Shown here: piece by piece, positions 1 to 5,314 of the stretch | Numbering within the stretch: the stretch's first letter is position 1 | Layout of the letters: the number at the start of each line of letters is the position of its first letter | Origin: Clostridiales bacterium UBA3277 | GTDB lineage: Bacteria > Bacillota > Clostridia > Oscillospirales > Oscillospiraceae | Assembly (NCBI GenBank): GCA_002362145.1 | Contig: DETX01000005.1 | Location: 19,308 to 25,608, forward strand | DNA: 6,301 bases | Direction: 5' to 3' | Translations under genes and position numbers: made by a program | Notes under the pieces: model-generated | Database searches by the model: none | Told to the model about the DNA's origin: nothing | The model's input: the letters and a program-made list of their open reading frames with translations, nothing else

Positions 1-593
1 TCGTTGCCGTCACCCTCCAGGATGACCTTCACGGCGTCGGCGATCTGCTGCTTCTGAATGTGGGCACCGATCTGGCGCAGCATGACGCCGAACAGATCCA
101 GCTTCTGGAAGCGAAGGGCCTCGTAGGAGGCCACCAGCATCCGGCCCCGCTTGCCCAGCTGTACCAGGTGCTCCTTGGTTTTCACCGCAGTCTCGGGGAT
201 GGCGGTGCCCTCCTCCACGTCCTTGAGCTTCAGATCATCCTCCGTAGGCTGGGAGTAGATGGAGCGGTAGTCCATGGCGTCGATGACGGTGGTGGTGGCG
301 GTGATGGCGGGCAGGATGTCGTTTTCCTCCATGCCCTGGCGGACGGTCCGGGCGATGTACTCCGGGAACAGCACCGCGGAATCCATGGTGCGGAAGAACT
401 TTTCCACAGGAGAGGAACCCGCCCCCTTGGCCCGGATGCCGAAACGCTTGAGCTGCCGCTGGAAGGCGTCGGTTCCCTCCAGCGCGGTGCCCCGGTAGTT
501 TTCGCTGGGGTCCAGGGACTCCAGCACCTGGGTAAAGCTCATGCCCTCCTGACGGTACATACCCTTTTCCAGTTTCAGATTGTCATAACCCAT
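1..593 (-). CDS. phage major capsid protein, N-terminal part (runs off left edge)
   Basis: The first 197 codons of a minus-strand gene are visible; the rest lies beyond base 1. The ATG at 593-591 follows a strong AGGAGG about 8 nt upstream, and the protein begins MGYDNLKLEKGMYRQEG. The segment holds ESLDPSENYRGTALEG, a VEKFFRTMDSAVLFPEYIAR stretch followed by VRQGMEENDILPAITA, then a VEEGTAIPETAVKTKEHLVQ stretch and GKRGRMLVASYEALRFQ. This pattern matches phage major capsid proteins of HK97-like fold as I know them from Clostridia prophages; I cannot run a search. It would form the icosahedral shell. Its position after terminase, portal and protease is the standard head-module order and is the strongest support. 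Unlike the upstream genes it is separated from the protease by 340 nt containing an inserted repeat element, so it may depend on read-through across that element or on a promoter within it. Confidence 0.8.
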   Translation of the reverse strand, partial: MGYDNLKLEKGMYRQEGMSFTQVLESLDPSENYRGTALEGTDAFQRQLKRFGIRAKGAGSSPVEKFFRTMDSAVLFPEYIARTVRQGMEENDILPAITATTTVIDAMDYRSIYSQPTEDDLKLKDVEEGTAIPETAVKTKEHLVQLGKRGRMLVASYEALRFQKLDLFGVMLRQIGAHIQKQQIADAVKVILEGDGN

Positions 594-646
594 TTGTAAT
601 TCCTCCTAAAAATGATTTGACCGCCGAAAACCGGCTGGCCTGCTTA

Positions 647-807
647 GGAAACTCTGAATAAATCGTCTGCGGCTGGACGGCGGATCTTTTCCTCCAGCCG
701 TGCAGTTCCAAAAGTGAGAAATACATCCAGTATTCCTTCACTTTCTGAACTTTCTCCTGGAGAAAAATCTCTCGTTGCCAGCTCTTGCCGATTTCATCAG
801 AGCTTCC
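647..807. mobile_element. 161-bp MITE-like element with terminal inverted repeats and CTTA duplication
   Basis: The left end GGAAACTCTGAATAAATCG (647-665) matches the reverse complement of the right end CGATTTCATCAGAGCTTCC (789-807) at 16 of 19 positions. CTTA lies directly outside both ends (643-646 and 808-811), as expected for a 4-bp target duplication. The interior is rich in further hairpins: CTGCGGCTGGA (667-677) with TCCAGCC..GCAG (693-705, 2-nt bulge); AAAGTGA..AATAC (711-724) with GTATT..TCACTTT (730-744); and TTTCTCC with GGAGAAA (751-765). It encodes no transposase and is too short to do so, so it would be non-autonomous and need a partner transposase elsewhere. The same terminal sequence recurs at 4996-5038. 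A structured regulatory or intergenic repeat without transposition history is the alternative; the flanking CTTA pair favours insertion. Confidence 0.7.
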
Positions 808-819
808 CTTATTCTGATA

Positions 820-866
820 TCCAAGCCCAAACTTCCGGCCCGCCAGAATTTCCGTTTGGATTTGGA
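820..866. repeat. inverted repeat next to the MITE-like element
   Basis: TCCAAGCCCAAAC (820-832) pairs with GTTTGGATTTGGA (854-866), with 12 of 13 positions pairing if one G-U wobble is allowed and a 21-nt loop. There is no T-run after either arm, so it is not an obvious intrinsic terminator. It lies between the protease gene and the MITE-like element, in the rest of the 340-nt gap that has no convincing gene. It could be the operon's original intergenic structure, or part of a larger repeat unit that includes 647-807. Confidence 0.45.
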
Positions 867-933
867 GATCATCCTCAGACGGGACCCGGCGCTCCTCCCT
901 GGGGCCGCCGGATCGTTGGTCCCCCGGCGGGGA

Positions 934-1827
934 TCAAATCATAAATCCGCTGTCCAGGCTCTCCTTTTCCTGGTCGGCGGCCAGCTGGTACACCGGGGGC
1001 AGCAGCTGAGCCAGCTTCTCATCCCAGGCCCTTTTCAGGGCCGCCAGCTCCTCATCCCCGGCGGTCCTGGCGATGCTTCTCAGCACCGGCGCGTCAATGC
1101 CCAGCTCCAGGCTCAGCCCCAGACGGACCACCGCCTCCTCCAGCTCCCGGCGGTACTGCCTTCCCAGCTCCGCCAGCTTTGCCAGCTCCCGGTATTCCCC
1201 CTGGGCCCCGTGCTCCCAGGCCAGGTCCTTGAGGGATACCCTTCCGCCGCCCAGGGCCTTCATTACTCCCGCCTCCCTCTGGGCGGGCACCGCCACAAAG
1301 GAGAATTCGTAGGCGTCCATGGGCTCCCGCAAAATGGCGCAGCAGACCTGGCCGTCATAGCTGTGGCCCTTTTGGTGGCCGCAGGTGCCGTAGTCCCCGC
1401 CGCAGATGGAGCACACCGCCCGGCCCATGGCGCAGCCCACGCTGACCTCCTTGCGGATTCCGGCCTCAATGTCGGCAATGATCTCGTCGCCCCGGCCGCC
1501 CCGGCGGATATAGGCCCAGGCCTTGATAAAGCTCACGTCCTTCTCCCGGATCACCTGGGTCTCAAAAATCCGGGCCACCTGGCCCTCGGCGCTCCACCGG
1601 TGGTCCAGGATGCCGGTCTTGCCGAGAAAGAGCCGGGAGAGCTCCGGCAGCGCCTCCGTGTCGAATTTTTCCCCGTCCCGGTCCACCTGATCGTCGCACA
1701 GCCGCAGGGAGAACACATACACCTGCTCCGCCGTCAGCTCGGCCTTCGCCAGGGCGTTGATCTTTTCCAGCTGCTCCTCAGTGGGCGCGCCGCTGCGCTG
1801 CGCCCCGGCTTCCTTATTTACCTTCAT
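934..1827 (-). CDS. phage prohead protease-like protein with Cys/His-rich insert
   Basis: The 297-aa product resembles HK97-type prohead (capsid maturation) proteases, which trim capsid and scaffold proteins inside the procapsid. The N-terminal half holds DRDGEKFDTEAL (49-60), a histidine in GILDHRW (H76), and a serine in the KEVSVGCAM motif (S129). It is followed by DAYEFSFVAVPAQ (171-183), the usual end of the protease core, with E174. H76 and S129 are the likely catalytic pair, with E174 possibly a third residue; this assignment is by motif position only. Between S129 and E174 sits C139-x2-C142-x6-C149-x-H151-x3-H155 and then C162-C163, a pattern suggesting a bound zinc ion. Residues from about 205 on are helical and charged and may act as a built-in scaffold (inference). 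The ATG follows a GAGGAGG motif that overlaps the portal stop, with 12 nt between the genes. Confidence 0.8.
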   Translation of the reverse strand: MKVNKEAGAQRSGAPTEEQLEKINALAKAELTAEQVYVFSLRLCDDQVDRDGEKFDTEALPELSRLFLGKTGILDHRWSAEGQVARIFETQVIREKDVSFIKAWAYIRRGGRGDEIIADIEAGIRKEVSVGCAMGRAVCSICGGDYGTCGHQKGHSYDGQVCCAILREPMDAYEFSFVAVPAQREAGVMKALGGGRVSLKDLAWEHGAQGEYRELAKLAELGRQYRRELEEAVVRLGLSLELGIDAPVLRSIARTAGDEELAALKRAWDEKLAQLLPPVYQLAADQEKESLDSGFMI

Positions 1828-1839
1828 GTCATTTCCTCC

Positions 1840-2985
1840 TCACGCCCGGGCCTCCGCCCGGTACTTTTCCGCCTGGGCCCGGTACAGCTCCGCCTGGGCC
1901 TCCTGGGTGATGTCCTGCAAAGAAATGTCGTCCCATTGCAGCTCCACCCGGTCATCCAGTCCCTCCAGAGCCAGGAAGGTCCGGCAGATTCTGCCCATGG
2001 CCGGCTCCACCGCCCGCCGCAGGGCCCACAGCTCGCTGGTGAGCAGATCCGCCTGCTGGGCGCTCATTCGCTCTGTGGTGCTCCAATTGAGCCCCAGCAG
2101 GAAGGGCGGCAGCCCGGTCTTGGCAATAAGCTGCTCTAAGATCTGTCGCACCGGCACCTGGGAATCCAGAATGGGCGCCTCCCCGCCGATGACCCGGATG
2201 TCCACATCCCCCACGGCCACGAAATCCCGGACGGTGCCGTTTTTCCCGTCCTCCATGGCCCGGGACCACTGTTCCGCTACAGCCTTTCCCCGCTCCCGGG
2301 CGGTGACCGGGTCCAGATTTTCCCCGCCCTTGCAGATGACGCTGTAGCGGATATTCCCCGCCCGTTCCCAGTTCAGGCCCAGGGTGTGGTAGATTTTCAT
2401 GAGAATGTCCGCCAAAAAGGGCATCCCCCGGAACATGCTCACCCCGTAGGGATGGGCCGGTTCCGGATTCAGCGCGGTAAACAGCAGCAGATGCTGATAG
2501 GGCAGGGGCCGCATGACCCCGTTTTTATCCCGGCCCCAGATCACCGTCTCCAGGGGTCCTTCCCTCTCCTGGATTTCCAGGGCCGTCACATCTCCCCAGC
2601 ACACCGCCCGGAGCCGCCCGCCGGAGACCACCAGCTCCCCCACGGCCCGGCCGTAGGTCAGAAGGCTGTCCAGGTAGCCGCTTAAAAAGCTCTCGATGCC
2701 GTGCTGGCCCCGGCCGCAGGGCATATTGGCAAGAAAATCGTTGAGCTTCTGCTGGGCCTCCGCGTTTTTGCAGCGGACCTCAAAGCCGCCGCACAGCCGC
2801 ACCATCTTTCCCACCGCCGCGTCCAGCACCGGGATGGCCTCCCGGACCTGGCGGTACACCCGTTCCTCTCCGCCGCCCAGGGGCGTGCAGTTTTTCAGCA
2901 GGCCGAAGGGATGGCTCTCCCCGCCCCGGAGCTGGCAGACCGCCGTCGGCGTCCCCGCCCCCTCCTTCCGTTTCCAACGTTTCAT
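1840..2985 (-). CDS. phage portal protein
   Basis: This 381-aa protein would form the dodecameric ring at one capsid vertex through which DNA enters and leaves. Recognisable portal features are YGRAVGELVV (111-120), HPYGVSMFRGMPFLADILMK (178-197), which is the typical run into the long helix, and a C-terminal core with RQILEQLIAKTGLPPFLLGL (280-299) and WSTTERMSAQQADLLTSELW (301-320). The C-terminus (EAQAELYRAQAEKYRAEARA) is a charged helical repeat. I place the start at the ATG at 2985 because GGAGGAAGGAG lies just ahead of it. An upstream in-frame ATG at 3096 would add 37 residues, overlap terL by 95 nt, and give a Pro/Gly/Trp-rich segment unlike portal N-termini. The gap to terL is 16 nt and the downstream gene follows after 12 nt, so it belongs to one operon. 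At 381 aa it is on the short side for portals. Confidence 0.87.
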   Translation of the reverse strand: MKRWKRKEGAGTPTAVCQLRGGESHPFGLLKNCTPLGGGEERVYRQVREAIPVLDAAVGKMVRLCGGFEVRCKNAEAQQKLNDFLANMPCGRGQHGIESFLSGYLDSLLTYGRAVGELVVSGGRLRAVCWGDVTALEIQEREGPLETVIWGRDKNGVMRPLPYQHLLLFTALNPEPAHPYGVSMFRGMPFLADILMKIYHTLGLNWERAGNIRYSVICKGGENLDPVTARERGKAVAEQWSRAMEDGKNGTVRDFVAVGDVDIRVIGGEAPILDSQVPVRQILEQLIAKTGLPPFLLGLNWSTTERMSAQQADLLTSELWALRRAVEPAMGRICRTFLALEGLDDRVELQWDDISLQDITQEAQAELYRAQAEKYRAEARA

Positions 2986-3001
2986 GTTTACTCCTTCCTC
3001 C

Positions 3002-4255
3002 TCATAGACCTCTGCGCTCCACGGCCCAGGCCCCGAAGCCCTCCCCGGAAGCCCCCAGCACCGTGGAGACAAAGTAGCGCATATCGTCCATGGCATGATC
3101 GTTTTCCTTCTTCACCCTGTCCCGTCCCGGACTGCCCAGGTCCCAGACGTACTCCTCCAGCTCCCGCAGGCAGTCGGCGCAGCCCCGGCAGATGACGATC
3201 CTGCCGGATTTCAGGCAGTCCGAGGTCAACCGGATTCCGGCGAGGACGTCGTTGTCGGCCTTGCGCACCCGCCACCCCTTCCGGCGGAGCAGCTCCAGGA
3301 AGCTGGCCGCCGAGGGGTCCACAATGACGCCCCGGATCTCCCGTCCTCCGGCCAGGGTCTGCAATGCCCCGGCGTATTCCTCGTCGGTCATCTGCCGTTT
3401 TTCCCGCCGGGAGTCGAAGTAGAATTCCTTCACCCGGTACCACACCCCCGCCTTTCTCCCCCACAGTCCCATGGAGGTGGGATTCACCGTGCCGTAGTCG
3501 CAGGAGATATACCACTGGTCGCAGCCCTCCGGAGCAGTGCCCACCATGGCCTCGCTGAAGAAGTCGTAGACCCGCCCCTCGGCCTGGGCCCACTGGCCCA
3601 GAATGTAGCGCTGGTAAAATACGCCGGTGTACAGCCGTTCGTAGCGTCTGCGGATTTCCTCGGTGAGACTGGGGTTATCCTCCATGGTGAAGTGAAGCCG
3701 CAGGCAGTTCCGCTTCTCCGCCTCCTGAATCCAGGTTTTCAAGAACCAGTGCCCCGGCCCGGCGGGGTTGCAGTTGAACCAGAGCCTGCTTCCCGCCACG
3801 GAGCACCGGGCGCAGGCCTGGTCCACGAAGGACCTGGGCATCAGCGCCACCTCGTCCAGCAGCAGCCCCGCGAAGGTGATGCCTTGGATCAGATCCGCCG
3901 ACCGCTCGTCCAGGCCGCCGAAGATGTAAAATTCATTCTCCCGCCCCCGGAAGCGCACCGTCACCAGATTCTCAGACCTCTTTTCCATCCAGCGAAAGCC
4001 CAGCTCCTCCAGCTTCGGCCGGATCTCCGACAATACATTTCGCCGGAGGGAGCCGATGGTCTTTCCGCAGACGCCGAATTTTTTCCCCTGGAAACAGGTC
4101 TGGGCCCACAGGAAAAAGCTCAGTCCCATGGCCAGGGTCTTTCCCGACCGCACGGCCCCGTCGCAGACGATGGCCTCCCGCCCCTCGTGGGGGGACCCGG
4201 GCATCCACCAGGTGAGGACCTGCCGCTGCTTTGGGGAGAACTTCAGTCCCTTCAT
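3002..4255 (-). CDS. terL: phage terminase large subunit, PBSX-like
   Basis: This 417-aa protein is the ATP-driven DNA-packaging motor and headful nuclease. The N-terminal ATPase domain has Walker A GAVRSGKT (33-40), Walker B LLLDE (131-135, with D134 and E135) and a coupling-type motif FNCNPAGPGHWFLKTW (160-175). The C-terminal RNase H-like nuclease has the expected acidic residues in SCDYGTVNPTSMGL (D253), VIVDPSAASF (D313) and NDHAMDDMRYF (D386, D390, D391). Length and motif order match complete PBSX-type large terminases, so nothing indicates loss of activity. The ATG overlaps the TerS stop as ATGA; its AGGGAGGA ends directly at the start codon, so only about 1 nt separates the core GGAGG from ATG. 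That is too close for efficient independent initiation, and translation is probably coupled to TerS. TerL docks on the portal encoded next. Confidence 0.95.
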   Translation of the reverse strand: MKGLKFSPKQRQVLTWWMPGSPHEGREAIVCDGAVRSGKTLAMGLSFFLWAQTCFQGKKFGVCGKTIGSLRRNVLSEIRPKLEELGFRWMEKRSENLVTVRFRGRENEFYIFGGLDERSADLIQGITFAGLLLDEVALMPRSFVDQACARCSVAGSRLWFNCNPAGPGHWFLKTWIQEAEKRNCLRLHFTMEDNPSLTEEIRRRYERLYTGVFYQRYILGQWAQAEGRVYDFFSEAMVGTAPEGCDQWYISCDYGTVNPTSMGLWGRKAGVWYRVKEFYFDSRREKRQMTDEEYAGALQTLAGGREIRGVIVDPSAASFLELLRRKGWRVRKADNDVLAGIRLTSDCLKSGRIVICRGCADCLRELEEYVWDLGSPGRDRVKKENDHAMDDMRYFVSTVLGASGEGFGAWAVERRGL

Positions 4256-4566
4256 TCCTCCCTGCCCATGGACCGGAGGAATTCCTCCAGATCATCCCCT
4301 TCCGTCTCCGTCAGGGCCGCCAACTGTTCCAGGACCTTCAGCCGGTCCAGCAGCTTCAGCTCCACGCCGCCCTTTTCCGTACAGCGGATTTCGCTGAGCA
4401 GGCTCAGATCCAGCTTTGCGATGTCCGTGTCCGGCTTCAGCGTCAGCCGGACGCAGTCGCCCACGGAACCAAAGGCCAGCTCCGCCAGCCGCCGCAGCAC
4501 ATCCTGCCGCCGGATGTCCCCGGTGCGAATCCGGGCTTTTAAGGATTCTCCCTTTCGATCTTCCAT
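4252..4566 (-). CDS. short terminase small subunit-like protein, lacks room for the DNA-binding domain
   Basis: This 104-aa protein starts at an ATG preceded by GGAGGG at 4-5 nt spacing, and an in-frame TGA lies four codons upstream, so no longer version starts in this frame. The sequence from about residue 20 (RQDVLRRLAELAFGSV) through KGGVELKLLDRLKVLEQLA (about 65-83) resembles the C-terminal half of PBSX-type small terminases, including the region just ahead of the oligomerisation helix. The N-terminal helix-turn-helix of about 60 residues that recognises phage DNA in that family is absent, and no other frame upstream supplies it. Its place directly before terL, with an ATGA overlap, supports the assignment. 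It may be a truncated remnant, a shortened adaptor, or a protein that packages without site specificity. The family call rests on context and a short similarity, not a search. Confidence 0.62.
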   Translation of the reverse strand: MEDRKGESLKARIRTGDIRRQDVLRRLAELAFGSVGDCVRLTLKPDTDIAKLDLSLLSEIRCTEKGGVELKLLDRLKVLEQLAALTETEGDDLEEFLRSMGREE

Positions 4567-4599
4567 AGCACCCTCCTTTCACTCCTGCCCCCGAAAGTG

Positions 4600-4631
4600 A
4601 AAAAGGTTGCACCCTGGGGTGCAACCTTTTT
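4600..4631. terminator. bidirectional intrinsic terminator upstream of the head operon
   Basis: AAAAAGGTTGCACC (4600-4613) is perfectly complementary to GGTGCAACCTTTTT (4618-4631), with a 4-nt CTGG loop. Both strands end in a run of five T residues, so the hairpin can terminate in either direction. It sits 33 nt upstream of the TerS start codon. If the head operon is transcribed from anywhere in 4632-4870, RNA polymerase must pass this hairpin first, which makes it either an insulator from upstream read-through or an attenuator. Confidence 0.85.
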
Positions 4632-4847
4632 GAATCAGGCATATTTTTTCCGGGAGCCGTTTTTTCATCTCTTCCAATTTTGTTCGGATTTTTCTAGAAA
4701 GAATCTGGTTGTTTTCAATCTTTTCCCTACAGTTCCAAGAGAATTTCGAATACTAACCCAGCAATTATTCCCGATTCTCCTGCAACTCTATAATTTTCTC
4801 AAGAATACCCTCTTAAAAATCAAAATCATGTTTTTAAAATAAAAAGC
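4632..4847. other. AT-rich stretch without a convincing gene, likely phage-host boundary zone
   Basis: Base composition drops sharply here compared with the GC-rich genes on both sides, with many runs of T on the plus strand. A plus-strand open frame (4597-4842) begins inside the terminator, has no ribosome binding site and encodes a Phe/Leu/Lys-rich chain, so I do not call it. I see no confident minus-strand promoter for the head operon, although one is expected here. No integrase, repressor, tRNA or long direct repeat marking an attachment site is visible. Confidence 0.5.
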
Positions 4848-4876
4848 TGGAAATTTTCATTTTTCTCTGCTATAAT
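4848..4876 (+). promoter_or_regulatory. sigma-A-type promoter with extended -10 for the Veg-like gene
   Basis: TATAAT at 4871-4876 is a perfect -10 box, and TG at 4868-4869 makes it an extended -10 (TGCTATAAT). TGGAAA at 4848-4853 matches the -35 consensus TTGACA at 4 of 6 positions with the ideal 17-nt spacing. Transcription should start near 4883 and read toward the gene at 5055. It is the strongest promoter-like sequence I see in the window. Confidence 0.75.
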
Positions 4877-4882
4877 ATTTTT

Positions 4883-5054
4883 GTAGCAACCCTGCCGTGA
4901 GAGTGCATTCAGCCCGGTATCCTCCGGATATCAAGCCTCGGCTTCGCTCGAACACCTCTGCGCATACGGTCCCTTATTCAAGCCGGAATGTATCTGGAAA
5001 CTCTGATAAAATCGGCTACCGATTTCATCAGAGCTTCCTCAAGGAGGAAACAGG
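4883..5054 (+). promoter_or_regulatory. long structured 5' leader of the Veg-like gene
   Basis: From the predicted start near 4883 to the ATG at 5055 the leader is about 170 nt, long for an 84-codon gene. Hairpins include GGTATCC/GGATATC (4916-4922 with 4926-4932, one G-U pair, 3-nt loop), AAGCC/GGCTT (4933-4944) and the 43-nt palindrome at 4996-5038. TTCCTC (5035-5040) can also pair with GAGGAA (5044-5049) and cover the Shine-Dalgarno sequence. I do not recognise a known riboswitch class in it. Because the start site is predicted rather than mapped, the leader length is an inference. Confidence 0.45.
4996..5038. repeat. 43-bp palindrome made of the MITE end sequences
   Basis: GGAAACTCTGATAAAATCGG (4996-5015), a 3-nt CTA spacer and CCGATTTCATCAGAGCTTCC (5019-5038) form an inverted repeat pairing at 18 of 20 positions. 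The two mismatches are A-C in plus-strand RNA and G-U in minus-strand RNA, so only the minus-strand transcript would be fully paired. The right arm's last 19 bases are identical to the right end of the element at 789-807, and the left arm differs from that element's left end at two positions. No direct duplication flanks it. It looks like a minimal or internally deleted copy of the same family, and it ends 3 nt before the AGGAGG of the downstream gene. Confidence 0.8.
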
Positions 5055-5309
5055 ATGATCACCCAGGAGCAAATTCGTACCCGGATTTCCAATCTCTACC
5101 GGACCTCCCCCATGGTCCACATGGAGGTCACACTAAAAAGCGCCAGGCCCCCCATTCCCAGTGGGGAAATGAAGATTGTGGGCGTCTACCCCCACATTTT
5201 CCAGGTGGAAGAGGCCGCCGGCAGCCCGCCCAGGCGGCACAGTCTGCAATATTCCGATGTGCTGGTGGGCCACGTGGTAATCTCAGAGCTGAATCTACAG
5301 ACCCCATGA
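5055..5309 (+). CDS. Veg-like small protein (84 aa)
   Basis: The ATG at 5055 follows AAGGAGG with 7 nt spacing. The predicted protein has an N-terminal helical stretch (ITQEQIRTRISNLYR), then a beta-rich part: VHMEVTLKSARPPIPSGEMK (21-40), VGVYPHIFQVEE (42-53) and RRHSLQYSDVLVGHVVISEL (60-79). The order of a basic N-terminal helix, a strand pair, a Y-P-x-(I/V)-F-x-V motif and a closing SYxDVL-type strand fits the Veg family (DUF1021), whose Bacillus member is about 86 aa and is linked to biofilm gene control; the biochemical role is unclear. It is divergent, so this is a family resemblance, not a firm name. It has its own promoter, a long leader and a terminator directly downstream, so it appears to be a single-gene unit of the host chromosome rather than phage cargo. 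Confidence 0.65.
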   Translation: MITQEQIRTRISNLYRTSPMVHMEVTLKSARPPIPSGEMKIVGVYPHIFQVEEAAGSPPRRHSLQYSDVLVGHVVISELNLQTP

Positions 5310-5314
5310 AAAAG

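Noticed and set aside
60..599. Plus-strand open frame of 179 codons
   Set aside because: It is antisense to the capsid gene, which has a strong ribosome binding site and family-like sequence.
738..872. Minus-strand 44-codon open frame, Arg/Lys-rich, entering the MITE-like element
   Set aside because: No usable Shine-Dalgarno sequence precedes the ATG at 872, and the frame crosses the element boundary, so it is probably not a gene.
920..933. Small GC hairpin TCCCC/GGGGA just after the protease stop
   Set aside because: The stem is only 5 bp and no T-run follows, so it cannot be called a terminator; such short GC palindromes are expected here by chance.
714..944. Plus-strand 76-codon open frame across the protease-capsid gap
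   Set aside because: No ribosome binding site, and most of it lies in hairpin-forming repeat sequence; no protein-like pattern is seen.
775..2139. Long plus-strand open frame (454 codons)
   Set aside because: It lies antisense to the protease and part of the portal gene, has no ribosome binding site, is rich in Leu/Gln/Pro/Gly, and is the usual by-product of a GC-rich gene on the other strand.
2986..3096. Upstream ATG giving a 37-residue longer portal protein
   Set aside because: It lies within the terL coding region without a ribosome binding site, while the ATG at 2985 has a strong one.
3095..4600. Long plus-strand open frame (501 codons)
   Set aside because: It is antisense to terL and terS, whose motifs are unmistakable; composition is low-complexity Pro/Leu/Gln and it shows no recognisable domain.
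4597..4842. Plus-strand open frame of 81 codons in the AT-rich stretch
   Set aside because: Its ATG lies within the terminator hairpin, there is no ribosome binding site, and the Phe/Leu/Lys-rich sequence follows from T-rich DNA.
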